From Streptomyces shenzhenensis (GTDB taxonomy: Bacteria; Actinomycetota; Actinomycetes; Streptomycetales; Streptomycetaceae), in contig NZ_JAJONF010000050.1 in NCBI RefSeq assembly GCF_021462265.1, positions 1 to 64,000 on the forward strand: DNA of 64,000 nucleotides, read 5' to 3'. The position numbers and the translations under genes were made by a program. Shown here in pieces: positions 25,462 to 33,221 of this stretch; positions within the stretch are counted from its first letter, which is position 1, and every line of letters begins with the position of its first letter. Below the pieces are notes generated by a model that made no database searches, had not been told where the DNA came from, and saw nothing but the letters and a program-made list of their open reading frames with translations.

Positions 25462-25931
25462 TGAGGCGTTCGGCCGTCAGGGCCCAGGGCGTGGGGGCGC
25501 CGCTCGCACCGGAGGCGGCGGCGCCCCAGGCTCCTCAGCAACCGGAGGCGCCCGTCGAGGTGCTGCGCACGGAGTTCCCGTTCCAGCTCCCGCGCGGGTA
25601 CGTCGACGAGCAGGGCACCGTCCACCGGGACGGCGTGATGCGCCTGTCGACGGCGCGGGACGAGCTGATCCCGCTGCGGGACGTCCGCGTCCAGGAGAAC
25701 CCCGCGTTCCTGTCGGTGGTGCTGCTGGGCCGGGTCATCACCCGCCTCGGCACGCTCCCGCTCGTGCACGACGGGATCGTGGAGAACATGTTCGCCTCCG
25801 ACCTGGCGTTCCTGCAGGACTTCTACCGCCAGATCAACGCCGAGGGACACACCCGGGCCGCGGTCAACTGCCCGCACTGCTCCGAGCCCTTCGAAGTGGA
25901 ACTCGGCGGGAGCCGCCTGGGGGAATCGTGA
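25461..25931 (+). CDS. Small CIS operon protein with C-terminal CxxC motif
   Basis: 156 residues, starting at the ATG overlapping the tube stop. The N-terminus is Ala/Pro-rich. The core (LRTEFPFQLPRGYVDEQGTVHRDGVMRLSTARDE, then LGRVITRLGTL) resembles the T4-like tail assembly/baseplate accessory proteins found beside tube genes. It ends with VNCPHCSEPFEVE, a CxxC pair that could bind zinc. It probably acts as a structural adaptor or chaperone for the tube. Four-base overlap with the next gene. Confidence 0.7.
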   Translation: MRRSAVRAQGVGAPLAPEAAAPQAPQQPEAPVEVLRTEFPFQLPRGYVDEQGTVHRDGVMRLSTARDELIPLRDVRVQENPAFLSVVLLGRVITRLGTLPLVHDGIVENMFASDLAFLQDFYRQINAEGHTRAAVNCPHCSEPFEVELGGSRLGES

Positions 25932-26098
25932 CGTACGCGACCGACCGGCTGCACGAGGAGATCGCGTACGTCGCCTACCACTTCCACTGGAACCTGGAGG
26001 ACATCCTGGACCTGGAGCACGCCGACCGACGCCGCTACACGGCGGAGATCGCGTCTCTGGTGACCCGGGCGACGGCCTCCGCAGGGGCGGAGGGCTGA
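25928..26098 (+). CDS. DUF6760 family small protein
   Basis: 56 residues from a GTG that overlaps the preceding stop by four bases. The sequence MTYATDRLHEEIAYVAYHFH followed by WNLEDILDLEHADRRRYTAEI is typical of the short DUF6760 proteins found in this position in actinobacterial CIS operons, and recalls the short partner that follows the tail assembly chaperone in phages. It probably functions with the preceding gene product. Role not established. Confidence 0.75.
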   Translation: MTYATDRLHEEIAYVAYHFHWNLEDILDLEHADRRRYTAEIASLVTRATASAGAEG

Positions 26099-26101
26099 CG
26101 G

Positions 26102-29100
26102 GTGGGGCTGTGGGATCGGATGCGCGGGCGCGGACGGGGGCCCGGGGCCGACGCGTCCGCGAACGGACCTGAGGTTCCCGCGGAGGTGTCACGCCCCGCG
26201 GAGGTGCCGCGTCCCGTGGTGGCGGCGGCCTGGTCCGGGCTGCCGCCGATCCAGCGTGCGCTGGGGGCGGGCGGCCCGGTCGCGGACGCCGGGTTCGGCG
26301 GCCGGTTGCCGACCTGGCAGAACCCGTCGTTCATGGGCACGCGCTCGCACGCGGTCCTGGACGGCGCGTCGAGCGCGGGTCTCGCCGGGGGCGCCCGCGC
26401 GGGCACCACGGGTGCGGGGGCCGTGTCCGGCCTGGAACGTCCGGTGCAGACACTGCCGTTGGCGGGGCCGACGGGAGCGGCGGGACCGGTGGGCCCGGCG
26501 GCCGGCCGGGGGACGTCGGTTCCGGTGGTGCCGCTGAGGGCGGTCGGGGGCGGTCCGGCCGGCTCTGGTGTGCCTGTCGGCTCCATGGGGTCCGCGGGGT
26601 CTGCGGGACGGGCCGGACCGGCTGGTCCGGCGGCGCGGGCGGTGCAGCGTGTGCCTTCGGCGGGAGGGCGCGGTGGCGGTGCGGCCGCCCAGCCGCCGGG
26701 GGCGACGGCAGGAACGGCACGGAACGGGAGGAGCGCACCGAGCCCGGCTCTCCCGTCGGCTCCGTCGACAGTCTCGGCGGCCTCGGCCGATGCCCCGGCG
26801 CCCTCCGCGGCGGGGGCGGGGCGGCGGGCGATGCCTGCTGTCCAGCGGTCGGTCACGCCGACGACCGCCGCCCCGGCTGCCGCGTCTCCCGCCGCTTCGA
26901 CGGCGGTGCCGGTGGCGTGGGCGCCGCAGCCCCTCCCGGTCGGGCCGGCTCCGGCCACCGGTCCACGTGTCGCGCCCGCACCTCCCGTCCCGCCACGCCG
27001 CGGCGCGCTGACGCAGGCGCCGGCGAGCACGTCGGTGACGGCTGTGCAGCGGCGTACGCTGCCGGCGGCGCCGAGGACGACGGCCGCCGAGAGCCCGGTG
27101 CCGGCGTCGGGTGAGGGCGACCGAGCCGGTGGCGGGACGGCGGCCGGGAGCGACGGCGGTGATCCGGTGCGGGTGACCGGAGGCTGGTCGCGCCCGCGAG
27201 GTGACGGCGGCCCCTCCTCCGGCAGCGCCCCGCGGGCTTCGCGGAGCGCTGCCCCCGGACGCGGGCCGGCGCCCGCCGTCGTACAGCGGTCCGTGTCCGG
27301 TGGCGGACCGGCGACAGCCCGGCCGGGCACGACAGGTCCCGGTCCGGCCAAGACGTCCTCGGGCGCTGGCGGTGGCGGTGGCGGTGGCGGTGGTGCAGCC
27401 TCGGCAGCCGTGTCGCCCGGGGCCACGGCTCGTACGGTCCCCGCGTCGCCTGCGACGACAGCTCCTCCTGTCCCTTCCCCGGCTCCCGTGCCACGCGCGG
27501 TGTCCGCGACGCCCACGTCGGCTGCCGCTTCCGGGACGGCCACGCCGTCCGGCGCGTCCCCGGGCGGCGGCGGGCCTGGCGCCGGGGCACGGACCCCTGT
27601 GCAGCGGCAGGCGGTGAGCGGCGGCCGCACCCCGGTCTCTCCGGTCACGCCCGGCAGTCCGGCGGCGGCCCCGCGGCAGCCGTCCGGCAGCCTCGGGGCC
27701 GACCCCGTACAGCGCCTTGCCGCCACGGACCCGGCCGCCCGGCACACGCCGCCGGCGCCGGAAAGCGGCCGTACGGAGGCGAGTTCGGCCCCGGCGGCCA
27801 ACACCGGCACGGCGGCCACCGGCGCCACCGGCATCGAGGCCGCCCCGGCTGCTTCGCCCACCACGCGAGCCACGCCCCCTGTCGCACGCGCCTCGGCCGA
27901 CCCGCGGAGCGCGCGCCCGTCGGTGTCCCCGGCCGCGAGCGGTGGCCGTGAGGTGTCCGTGCAGCGAAGGGCGACGGAGAGGCCGAGCGCCGCTGACGCG
28001 GTACCGGAAGCGCCCCGTCCGGCAGGGCGGGGGGCCGTACCGGCTGCCGTGCCGGTGCCACCGGGCGAGTCCGGCCAGGGCGCGTCGGCCGGCGCCCCGA
28101 CGACGGCGGCCGCGTCGGCTCCCGCGCCGGCTTCCGTCCAGCGTGCCGCGACGACCCCGGACGCCCCTCGCCCCGGCCTCGGCGCTCCGCTTTCGCGTGC
28201 GGCCGGGAACGGTGGCCGTGAGGTGTCCGTACAGCGTCGGATCTCCGAGGGGAGGACGGAGAGACCGCGAACCCCCGCCGCCGCCGTGCCGACAGCCGCC
28301 GCGCCGGAAGCACAGACCCCGCCGGGTCCGCGCGACCGGGGCCCCGCCTCGTCGGCTTCCGGTCCGTCGGTCTCCGGTCCGTCGGTCTCCGGTTCGTCGG
28401 CTTCCGCCTCTTCGGCTTCCGCCTCGCAGGTCTCCGGTCCGTCGGCTGCCGCCCCCGCCGCGGTGGCCCAGTCCGTTCCGGTGCCGGCCTCCGCCTCCGT
28501 GCAGCGTGCCGGTGCGGCCACCACCCCCGGCGCTCCCCGCCTCGGCCTCGGCGCCCCGCTGACGGGCCCGGCCGCCGCGAGGCCCGCCGGCCGTCAGGCG
28601 GCCGTGCCGCCCGTACAGCGGCGGCGGGCGTCGAGTGGTTCGTCCGGTGGTTCCTCTGGTGGTCCGGCGGGGAATTCTTCGGGTGACCGGTCGGCCGCCT
28701 CTTCCCGGCCGGTGCCCGAAGCGCCCCGGCCGGTGCAGCGGGTTTCAGCACCGGACCTGCCGAGGACCACCGCCGAGCGCGCCCAGCCCGCACCCGCCCA
28801 CCCCGTGCCGACGGCGCCACCAGCCGGTCCCGCCGCCGCCACGGCGGGACCCTCGGCGACGGCCGCAGCGCCTTCCCCGGATCCCCTCTTCGTTCAGCGC
28901 ACCGCCGCCTTCGCTCCGCCCGCCACTCCGGGGCCCGGAAGCCGCCAGGCAGCCGTGCAGCGCCAGGCAGCCGTGCAGCGCCAGGCGCAGTCGCCCCTGC
29001 CCGCGACCACCCCGCCCCCCACCGGACCGGCGGCACCCCTGCCCCTCTTCGTGCAGCGAGCCACGACCGCGGCTGCGCCGGCCGCCCTCCCGGTCAGGCC

Positions 29101-29560
29101 GGCCGCCACCGACTCCGGGCCCGCTCGCCCCGTCCCCCTGCGCCCGACCGCCCCGATCTCCGCCACCACCGCGCTCCCCGTGGCCCCCCTCGGCCGTCTC
29201 ACCGTCCAGCGGGACGCGCTCACCACCGCGCTCCCCGTCGGCCACCCCACGACCCCCCTGAAAAAAGAGCCGGTCACCCACACCGCCCGCGCCGAGGCCC
29301 CCCGCACCCAGACGTCCCGGCAGCCACCGCCCCCCGACGACCCGCCGCCACCGGGGTACTCCGCCGCCGCCTCGTCCGCCGACGGTCCGCCGCCCGGCTA
29401 CACCGCGGTCGCGGACGGCGGTTTCGACCCCCGCGCCCTCACCGAGTTCCAGGTGGACGCCCTCGTCCACCGGATCATCGACCGGATCACCCGCCACGTC
29501 CGCACCGAACTCCGCCGCGACCGCGAACGCGTGGGCAGACTCCGCGACTCCCGCCCCTGA
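26102..29560 (+). CDS. 1152-residue low-complexity VQR-repeat protein of the CIS operon
   Basis: GTG start after GCGGAGGG, three bases beyond the DUF6760 stop. The protein is almost wholly Ala/Pro/Ser/Thr/Gly and predicted disordered. It contains seventeen VQR tripeptides and one IQR, usually followed by a short polar segment, spread from about residue 51 to 1036. Only the ends look ordered: MGLWDRMRGRGRG at the start, and near the C-terminus an amphipathic helix, ALTEFQVDALVHRIIDRI then TRHVRTELRRDRER. No tape-measure gene of the usual coiled-coil kind is present, so a length-ruler or scaffold role is possible, but this is inference from size and position. VQR motifs also occur in the DUF4157 protein. 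Confidence 0.65.
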   Translation: MGLWDRMRGRGRGPGADASANGPEVPAEVSRPAEVPRPVVAAAWSGLPPIQRALGAGGPVADAGFGGRLPTWQNPSFMGTRSHAVLDGASSAGLAGGARAGTTGAGAVSGLERPVQTLPLAGPTGAAGPVGPAAGRGTSVPVVPLRAVGGGPAGSGVPVGSMGSAGSAGRAGPAGPAARAVQRVPSAGGRGGGAAAQPPGATAGTARNGRSAPSPALPSAPSTVSAASADAPAPSAAGAGRRAMPAVQRSVTPTTAAPAAASPAASTAVPVAWAPQPLPVGPAPATGPRVAPAPPVPPRRGALTQAPASTSVTAVQRRTLPAAPRTTAAESPVPASGEGDRAGGGTAAGSDGGDPVRVTGGWSRPRGDGGPSSGSAPRASRSAAPGRGPAPAVVQRSVSGGGPATARPGTTGPGPAKTSSGAGGGGGGGGGAASAAVSPGATARTVPASPATTAPPVPSPAPVPRAVSATPTSAAASGTATPSGASPGGGGPGAGARTPVQRQAVSGGRTPVSPVTPGSPAAAPRQPSGSLGADPVQRLAATDPAARHTPPAPESGRTEASSAPAANTGTAATGATGIEAAPAASPTTRATPPVARASADPRSARPSVSPAASGGREVSVQRRATERPSAADAVPEAPRPAGRGAVPAAVPVPPGESGQGASAGAPTTAAASAPAPASVQRAATTPDAPRPGLGAPLSRAAGNGGREVSVQRRISEGRTERPRTPAAAVPTAAAPEAQTPPGPRDRGPASSASGPSVSGPSVSGSSASASSASASQVSGPSAAAPAAVAQSVPVPASASVQRAGAATTPGAPRLGLGAPLTGPAAARPAGRQAAVPPVQRRRASSGSSGGSSGGPAGNSSGDRSAASSRPVPEAPRPVQRVSAPDLPRTTAERAQPAPAHPVPTAPPAGPAAATAGPSATAAAPSPDPLFVQRTAAFAPPATPGPGSRQAAVQRQAAVQRQAQSPLPATTPPPTGPAAPLPLFVQRATTAAAPAALPVRPAATDSGPARPVPLRPTAPISATTALPVAPLGRLTVQRDALTTALPVGHPTTPLKKEPVTHTARAEAPRTQTSRQPPPPDDPPPPGYSAAASSADGPPPGYTAVADGGFDPRALTEFQVDALVHRIIDRITRHVRTELRRDRERVGRLRDSRP

Positions 29561-29599
29561 TCACGACGTCCGCGCACCACCCCACAGAAAGGCCTCCCG

Positions 29600-30022
29600 A
29601 TGGATCGCCAGGACCCGGGAACCACAGTCTGGTTCAGCCTCTCCATCGACGGCGAGGACCTCGGTTACTTCAACGGGTGCGAGGGACTGTCGTCGCAGGT
29701 GGAGATCGAGCAGCGGCAGGAGGGCGGTAACAACGGGTTCGTGTGGCAGCTGCCGACCCGGGTCACCTTCTCCCACATCCGGCTGACCCGCCCGCTCACC
29801 CCGGACACCGCCAAGGTCGCGAAGTGGATCTCGTCCGTGCAGACGGGCATCGAGCGGCCCACCGGACAGATCACGGCGCTGCGCGCGGACGGCTCGGAGG
29901 TGGCCCGGTGGGGGCTGCTCGACGTACTGCCGGTGAGCTGGCAGGGACCCTCCCTGGACGCGGGCAGCCCGTCCGTCGCCACGGAGGTCCTGGAGATCGC
30001 CCACCACGGCTTCACCGACTGA
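29600..30022 (+). CDS. Second CIS tube protein (gp19-like, tube initiator)
   Basis: 140 residues of the phage tail protein family seen in Pvc5/Afp5-like tube initiators: TVWFSLSIDGEDLGYFNGCEGLSSQVEIEQRQEGG at the N-terminus (in segments TVWFSLSIDGEDLGY and FNGCEGLSSQVEIEQ) and a C-terminal VATEVLEIAHHGF strand. It would sit between the spike/LysM adaptor and the main tube. Start ATG follows GAAAGG. Confidence 0.9.
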   Translation: MDRQDPGTTVWFSLSIDGEDLGYFNGCEGLSSQVEIEQRQEGGNNGFVWQLPTRVTFSHIRLTRPLTPDTAKVAKWISSVQTGIERPTGQITALRADGSEVARWGLLDVLPVSWQGPSLDAGSPSVATEVLEIAHHGFTD

Positions 30023-30076
30023 CGGCCGGAGCGGACAGCACGGCCGGAGCGGACAGCGCGGCCGGAGCGAGCAGAG
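30023..30076 (+). repeat. Three tandem 18-bp repeats in operon gap
   Basis: The gap between the second tube gene and the LysM gene is filled by about three copies of an 18-bp unit (ggccggagcggacagcac-like), the last degenerate. It may be a neutral minisatellite. No stable hairpin is evident. Confidence 0.7.
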
Positions 30077-30099
30077 CGGACTGAGAGGCAGACCAGATC

Positions 30100-30822
30100 A
30101 TGGCCAGGAGCAGCCGGGGCGCCGGCAAGAGCCTCGTACGGGCCACCCTCGCGATTCACGAACCGCCCGTGGGCACCAGCACCAGCCCGGGCGGCATCAT
30201 CAAGACGTTCGGCTTCGAGTTCAACCCGGCGCAGCTGTCGATCGCCCGCCGGGCGGACTGGAAGTCGTCGGCGGCGCCGATCGAACGGGACGGCGCGTTG
30301 CCGGAGTTCCTCGGCACCCATCCGCGTGAGATGAGCGTCGAGATCTTCCTGGACAGGTCCGACGACCCGGACAGCAACGACGTGATGAAGAAGGTGGAGT
30401 CGCTGCTGGCCTGCTGCGAGGTCACCAGCAAGAGCATCGCCGCCAAGCAGCCGTCCCCGCCCTGGGTGGTCTTCCAGTGGGGGTCGTTCTCGACGGCCAA
30501 CTTCACGGCGTACGTCGCCTCCGCGGACGTCTCCTACTCGCTCTTCGGGACGAGCGGGATGCCGATCCGGGCCAGCTGCCGGCTCCAGCTGCACGAGATC
30601 CCGAGCAAGACCGCGGGACAGAACCCGACGTCCGGCGCGCTCACCGCGCAGCGCGTGCACCGGGTCGTCGCCGGGGACTCGCTGCAGTCGCTGGCCTGGC
30701 GGGAGTACGGCGACGCGGCCGCCTGGCGGGCGATCGCGGCCGCCAACGACATCGACGACCCGGGGTGGCTGCCCGCGGGGACCGAACTGGTGCTGCCGGC
30801 CGCCGAGGAGGTGCGGTCCTGA
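30100..30822 (+). CDS. CIS tube adaptor with C-terminal LysM domain (Pvc7-like)
   Basis: 240 residues. The N-terminal 175 residues belong to the CIS tube/baseplate-hub family (FEFNPAQLSIARRADWKS, LEFLGTHPREMSVEIFLD-type strand). A linker leads to a C-terminal LysM (VHRVVAGDSLQSLAWREYGDA...LPAGTELVLP). In PVC/Afp systems this protein joins the spike hub to the tube. Its TGA stop shares one base with the spike gene's ATG. Confidence 0.92.
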   Translation: MARSSRGAGKSLVRATLAIHEPPVGTSTSPGGIIKTFGFEFNPAQLSIARRADWKSSAAPIERDGALPEFLGTHPREMSVEIFLDRSDDPDSNDVMKKVESLLACCEVTSKSIAAKQPSPPWVVFQWGSFSTANFTAYVASADVSYSLFGTSGMPIRASCRLQLHEIPSKTAGQNPTSGALTAQRVHRVVAGDSLQSLAWREYGDAAAWRAIAAANDIDDPGWLPAGTELVLPAAEEVRS

Positions 30823-32732
30823 TGGTGAAGCCTGCTTTCTCGAACGTCATCAAGGTCGTCATCGGCGGCAAGGAGCTGACCCCCACCTCGGAGTACGGGC
30901 GGTATCTCGTCGACGCCCATGTGGACCAGGGTGTCGGGGTGCCCGCCGCCTTCCAGCTGACCTTCCGCGACCCGTCCCGCAAACTGCTCGGCAAGCTCAA
31001 AGTCCAGTTCGGCACCCCGGTGGTGATCACGCCGGTCTCCGACGGCCAGGGCACCGGCGACCCGCTGTTCACCGGTGAGGTCACGGGGATGGAGGCCGAG
31101 TACGACGGCACCGGCAGCTACGCGGTGGTCCGGGGCTACGACTACGGGTTCCGGCTGATGCGGCAGCGCCGCGTCGTCGCGTACCGCAACCAGACCGCCT
31201 CCGACATCGCCCGCAAGCTGGCCGCGCAGGACGGCGTGCCGATCGGGCGGATCCAGGCCACCAAGACCGTCTACGAGTTCATCAGCCAGTCGAACGTCAC
31301 CGACTGGGACTTCCTGGCCCGGCTCGCCGACGAGAACGAGATGGTCATGTCGGTGGACGCGGACGGCAAGTTCCAGTTCGTGAAGCGGAAGAGCGCCTCC
31401 GGGGCGCCCTCGCCGCAGACCGACGGCGACAAGAGTCCGTTCGTTCTGGAGGCCGGGCACGACATCCTGCGGCTGCGTACCGCGGTCACCGCGTCCGACC
31501 AGGTGAACAAGGTCGAGTCGCGCGGCTGGGACGTACGCACGAAGAAGACGCTCACGGCGACGGTGACACCCGCGAGCAACACCGGCTACAGCATCGGCAC
31601 CACCCCGGGCGACGCGGCCGGCGAGTTCAAGACGTCGAAGCTGGTCGAGACGCGCACGCCGTACGACAAGCAGACCGAGGTGAAGTACGCGGCCGACGCC
31701 CTCTCCGACGACGTCACGTCGACGTTCGCCGAGGTGGAGGTGGTGGTGCGGGGCAATCCCAAACTGCGGCCCGGGGTTCCGGTGGCGCTCGCGGACGTCG
31801 GGGACCCCTTCGAGGGGAAGTACACGGTCACCTCGGTACGGCATGTCTTCGGCGACGCCAAGCACTACGAGACCTGGGTGACCGTCAGCGGCCGTCAGTG
31901 GCGCTCGCTCTACGGCGTCGCCTCGGGCGGTGCCGGGGACGCCGGCGGCGACCGGCAGCCCAGCGTGGCGCAGGCCCTCGTCACCGACGTGCAGGACCCG
32001 CTCCAGCAGGGCCGCGTGAAGATCAAGTTCCCGTGGCTGGACGACACCTACGTCAGCGACTGGACCCGGACCGTGCAGTGGGGCGGGGTGCGCGGCGGCG
32101 GGGTCTTCCCGATGGACGTCGGGGACGAGGTGCTCGTGGCCTTCGACCGGGGCGCCCTCGACCACGCGTACGTCATCGGCGGCCTCTACAACGGCAAGGA
32201 CAAGCCGACCAGGGTCCAGGACGTTCCGCTGCACGACGGCATGCGCGGCCGGGCCACCCGGCACACCGTCTCCGACCGGGTCGGCAACCGCATGGACCTG
32301 CTGGATCAGCGGGGCCGCAAACAGGGCGTCCGGCTGGCCAGCGGGGACGGCAAACTGACCGTCTTCCTCGACCGGCAGAAGACCGAGATCACCGTGGACA
32401 GCAAGGGCAGCGTCGCCATCAAGGGCAGCAGGTCGGTGTCGGTCGAGGCAGGCGCCAACCTGTCCCTGAAGGCGGGGGGCGCGCTCAGCCTCAGGAGCGG
32501 GGGGCCGCTGTCCCTGCAGAGCGGGGAACTCGTCGACATCAAGGCGCCCTCGGGCGCGGTCTCCGTGAACGCCGCCGCCGTGAACCTGATGGCGAACGCC
32601 GCCCTGTCGCTGCGCGGCAACGCCGCCGTCGCGATCAGCTCCCTCGCCACGGTGGGGATCCAGGCCCCCGAGGTGCCGGTCCTGGGCAACCTGATGATGG
32701 GCGGCCTGACGGTGATGGTGATCCCGGCATGA
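30822..32732 (+). CDS. VgrG-like spike/hub protein (Pvc8-like)
   Basis: 636 residues. The N-terminal gp27-like hub (TPTSEYGRYLVDAHVDQGVGVPAAFQLTFRD, given here as TPTSEYGRYLVDAHVDQG) is followed by an OB-fold gp5 domain (QALVTDVQDPLQQGRVKIKF...WGGVRGGGVFPMDVGDEVLVAF) and a C-terminal triple-stranded beta-helix of short repeats (SLKAGGALSLRSGGPLSLQSG) ending MMGGLTVMVIPA. It forms the trimeric needle. No separate PAAR tip gene is visible next to it. Its stop overlaps a 14-codon mini-ORF. Confidence 0.92.
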   Translation: MVKPAFSNVIKVVIGGKELTPTSEYGRYLVDAHVDQGVGVPAAFQLTFRDPSRKLLGKLKVQFGTPVVITPVSDGQGTGDPLFTGEVTGMEAEYDGTGSYAVVRGYDYGFRLMRQRRVVAYRNQTASDIARKLAAQDGVPIGRIQATKTVYEFISQSNVTDWDFLARLADENEMVMSVDADGKFQFVKRKSASGAPSPQTDGDKSPFVLEAGHDILRLRTAVTASDQVNKVESRGWDVRTKKTLTATVTPASNTGYSIGTTPGDAAGEFKTSKLVETRTPYDKQTEVKYAADALSDDVTSTFAEVEVVVRGNPKLRPGVPVALADVGDPFEGKYTVTSVRHVFGDAKHYETWVTVSGRQWRSLYGVASGGAGDAGGDRQPSVAQALVTDVQDPLQQGRVKIKFPWLDDTYVSDWTRTVQWGGVRGGGVFPMDVGDEVLVAFDRGALDHAYVIGGLYNGKDKPTRVQDVPLHDGMRGRATRHTVSDRVGNRMDLLDQRGRKQGVRLASGDGKLTVFLDRQKTEITVDSKGSVAIKGSRSVSVEAGANLSLKAGGALSLRSGGPLSLQSGELVDIKAPSGAVSVNAAAVNLMANAALSLRGNAAVAISSLATVGIQAPEVPVLGNLMMGGLTVMVIPA

Positions 32733-32773
32733 GCGGGCGCGAGGTCTTCCGGGAGAGGCGGGTGCGGGGCTGA
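32729..32773 (+). other. 14-codon bridging mini-ORF
   Basis: ATG at 32729 overlaps the spike gene stop (ATGA) and its TGA overlaps the gp25 ATG (TGATG). It encodes MSGREVFRERRVRG. It fills the entire gap, so ribosomes could pass from spike to gp25 without release. Whether the peptide matters is unknown, and chance is possible in GC-rich DNA. Confidence 0.35.
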
Positions 32774-33216
32774 TGGCAGAGCAGTTCGTCGGCTCCGGCT
32801 GGTCGTTCCCGCTGCGGATCGGCCCCACCGGCGGCATCGCCCTCGTCAGCGGCGAGAAGGAAGTGGAAGAGGCCATCCGCCTCATCCTCTCCACGGCCCC
32901 CGGGGAACGCCCGATGCGGCCGGAGTTCGGCTGCGCCATCCACGACCTCGTCTTCGCCCCCGTCAACGAGCAGACGGCCGGCCGTATCCAGCACGAGGTG
33001 CACGCCAGCCTCGACCGCTGGGAGCCCCGGATCGAGGTCGAGGACGTCGAGGTCACCACCGGCGCCGACCCGAGCGTGCTGATGATCGACGTCCGCTACT
33101 CGATCCGCGGCACCAACAACCCGCGCAGCCTGGTCTTCCCCTTCTACGTCATCCCCTCCCACGACGAGCCGGACCTGCCCCCCGCCTCCCCGGACTCCTC
33201 CGAAAGCGACCGCTGA
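32773..33216 (+). CDS. Baseplate wedge protein, GPW/gp25 family
   Basis: 147 residues. The core GWSFPLRIGPTGGIALVSGEKEVEEAIRLIL and the conserved PGERPMRPEFGC motif identify the gp25/TssE/Pvc9 family, which nucleates sheath assembly on the baseplate. The C-terminal IDVRYSIRGTNNPRSLVFPFY strand is also family-typical. It is followed after five bases by the gpJ-like gene. Confidence 0.95.
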   Translation: MAEQFVGSGWSFPLRIGPTGGIALVSGEKEVEEAIRLILSTAPGERPMRPEFGCAIHDLVFAPVNEQTAGRIQHEVHASLDRWEPRIEVEDVEVTTGADPSVLMIDVRYSIRGTNNPRSLVFPFYVIPSHDEPDLPPASPDSSESDR

Positions 33217-33221
33217 TCCCG

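Noticed and set aside
26102..29560. Calling the VQR-rich frame non-coding or misread
   Set aside because: It has a good ribosome site, tight spacing to the upstream stop, plausible ordered ends and fits the operon, so it was kept as a gene.
32729..32773. Mini-ORF as a remnant PAAR tip gene
   Set aside because: Fourteen residues with no PAAR motif; the sequence is Arg-rich and unrelated.
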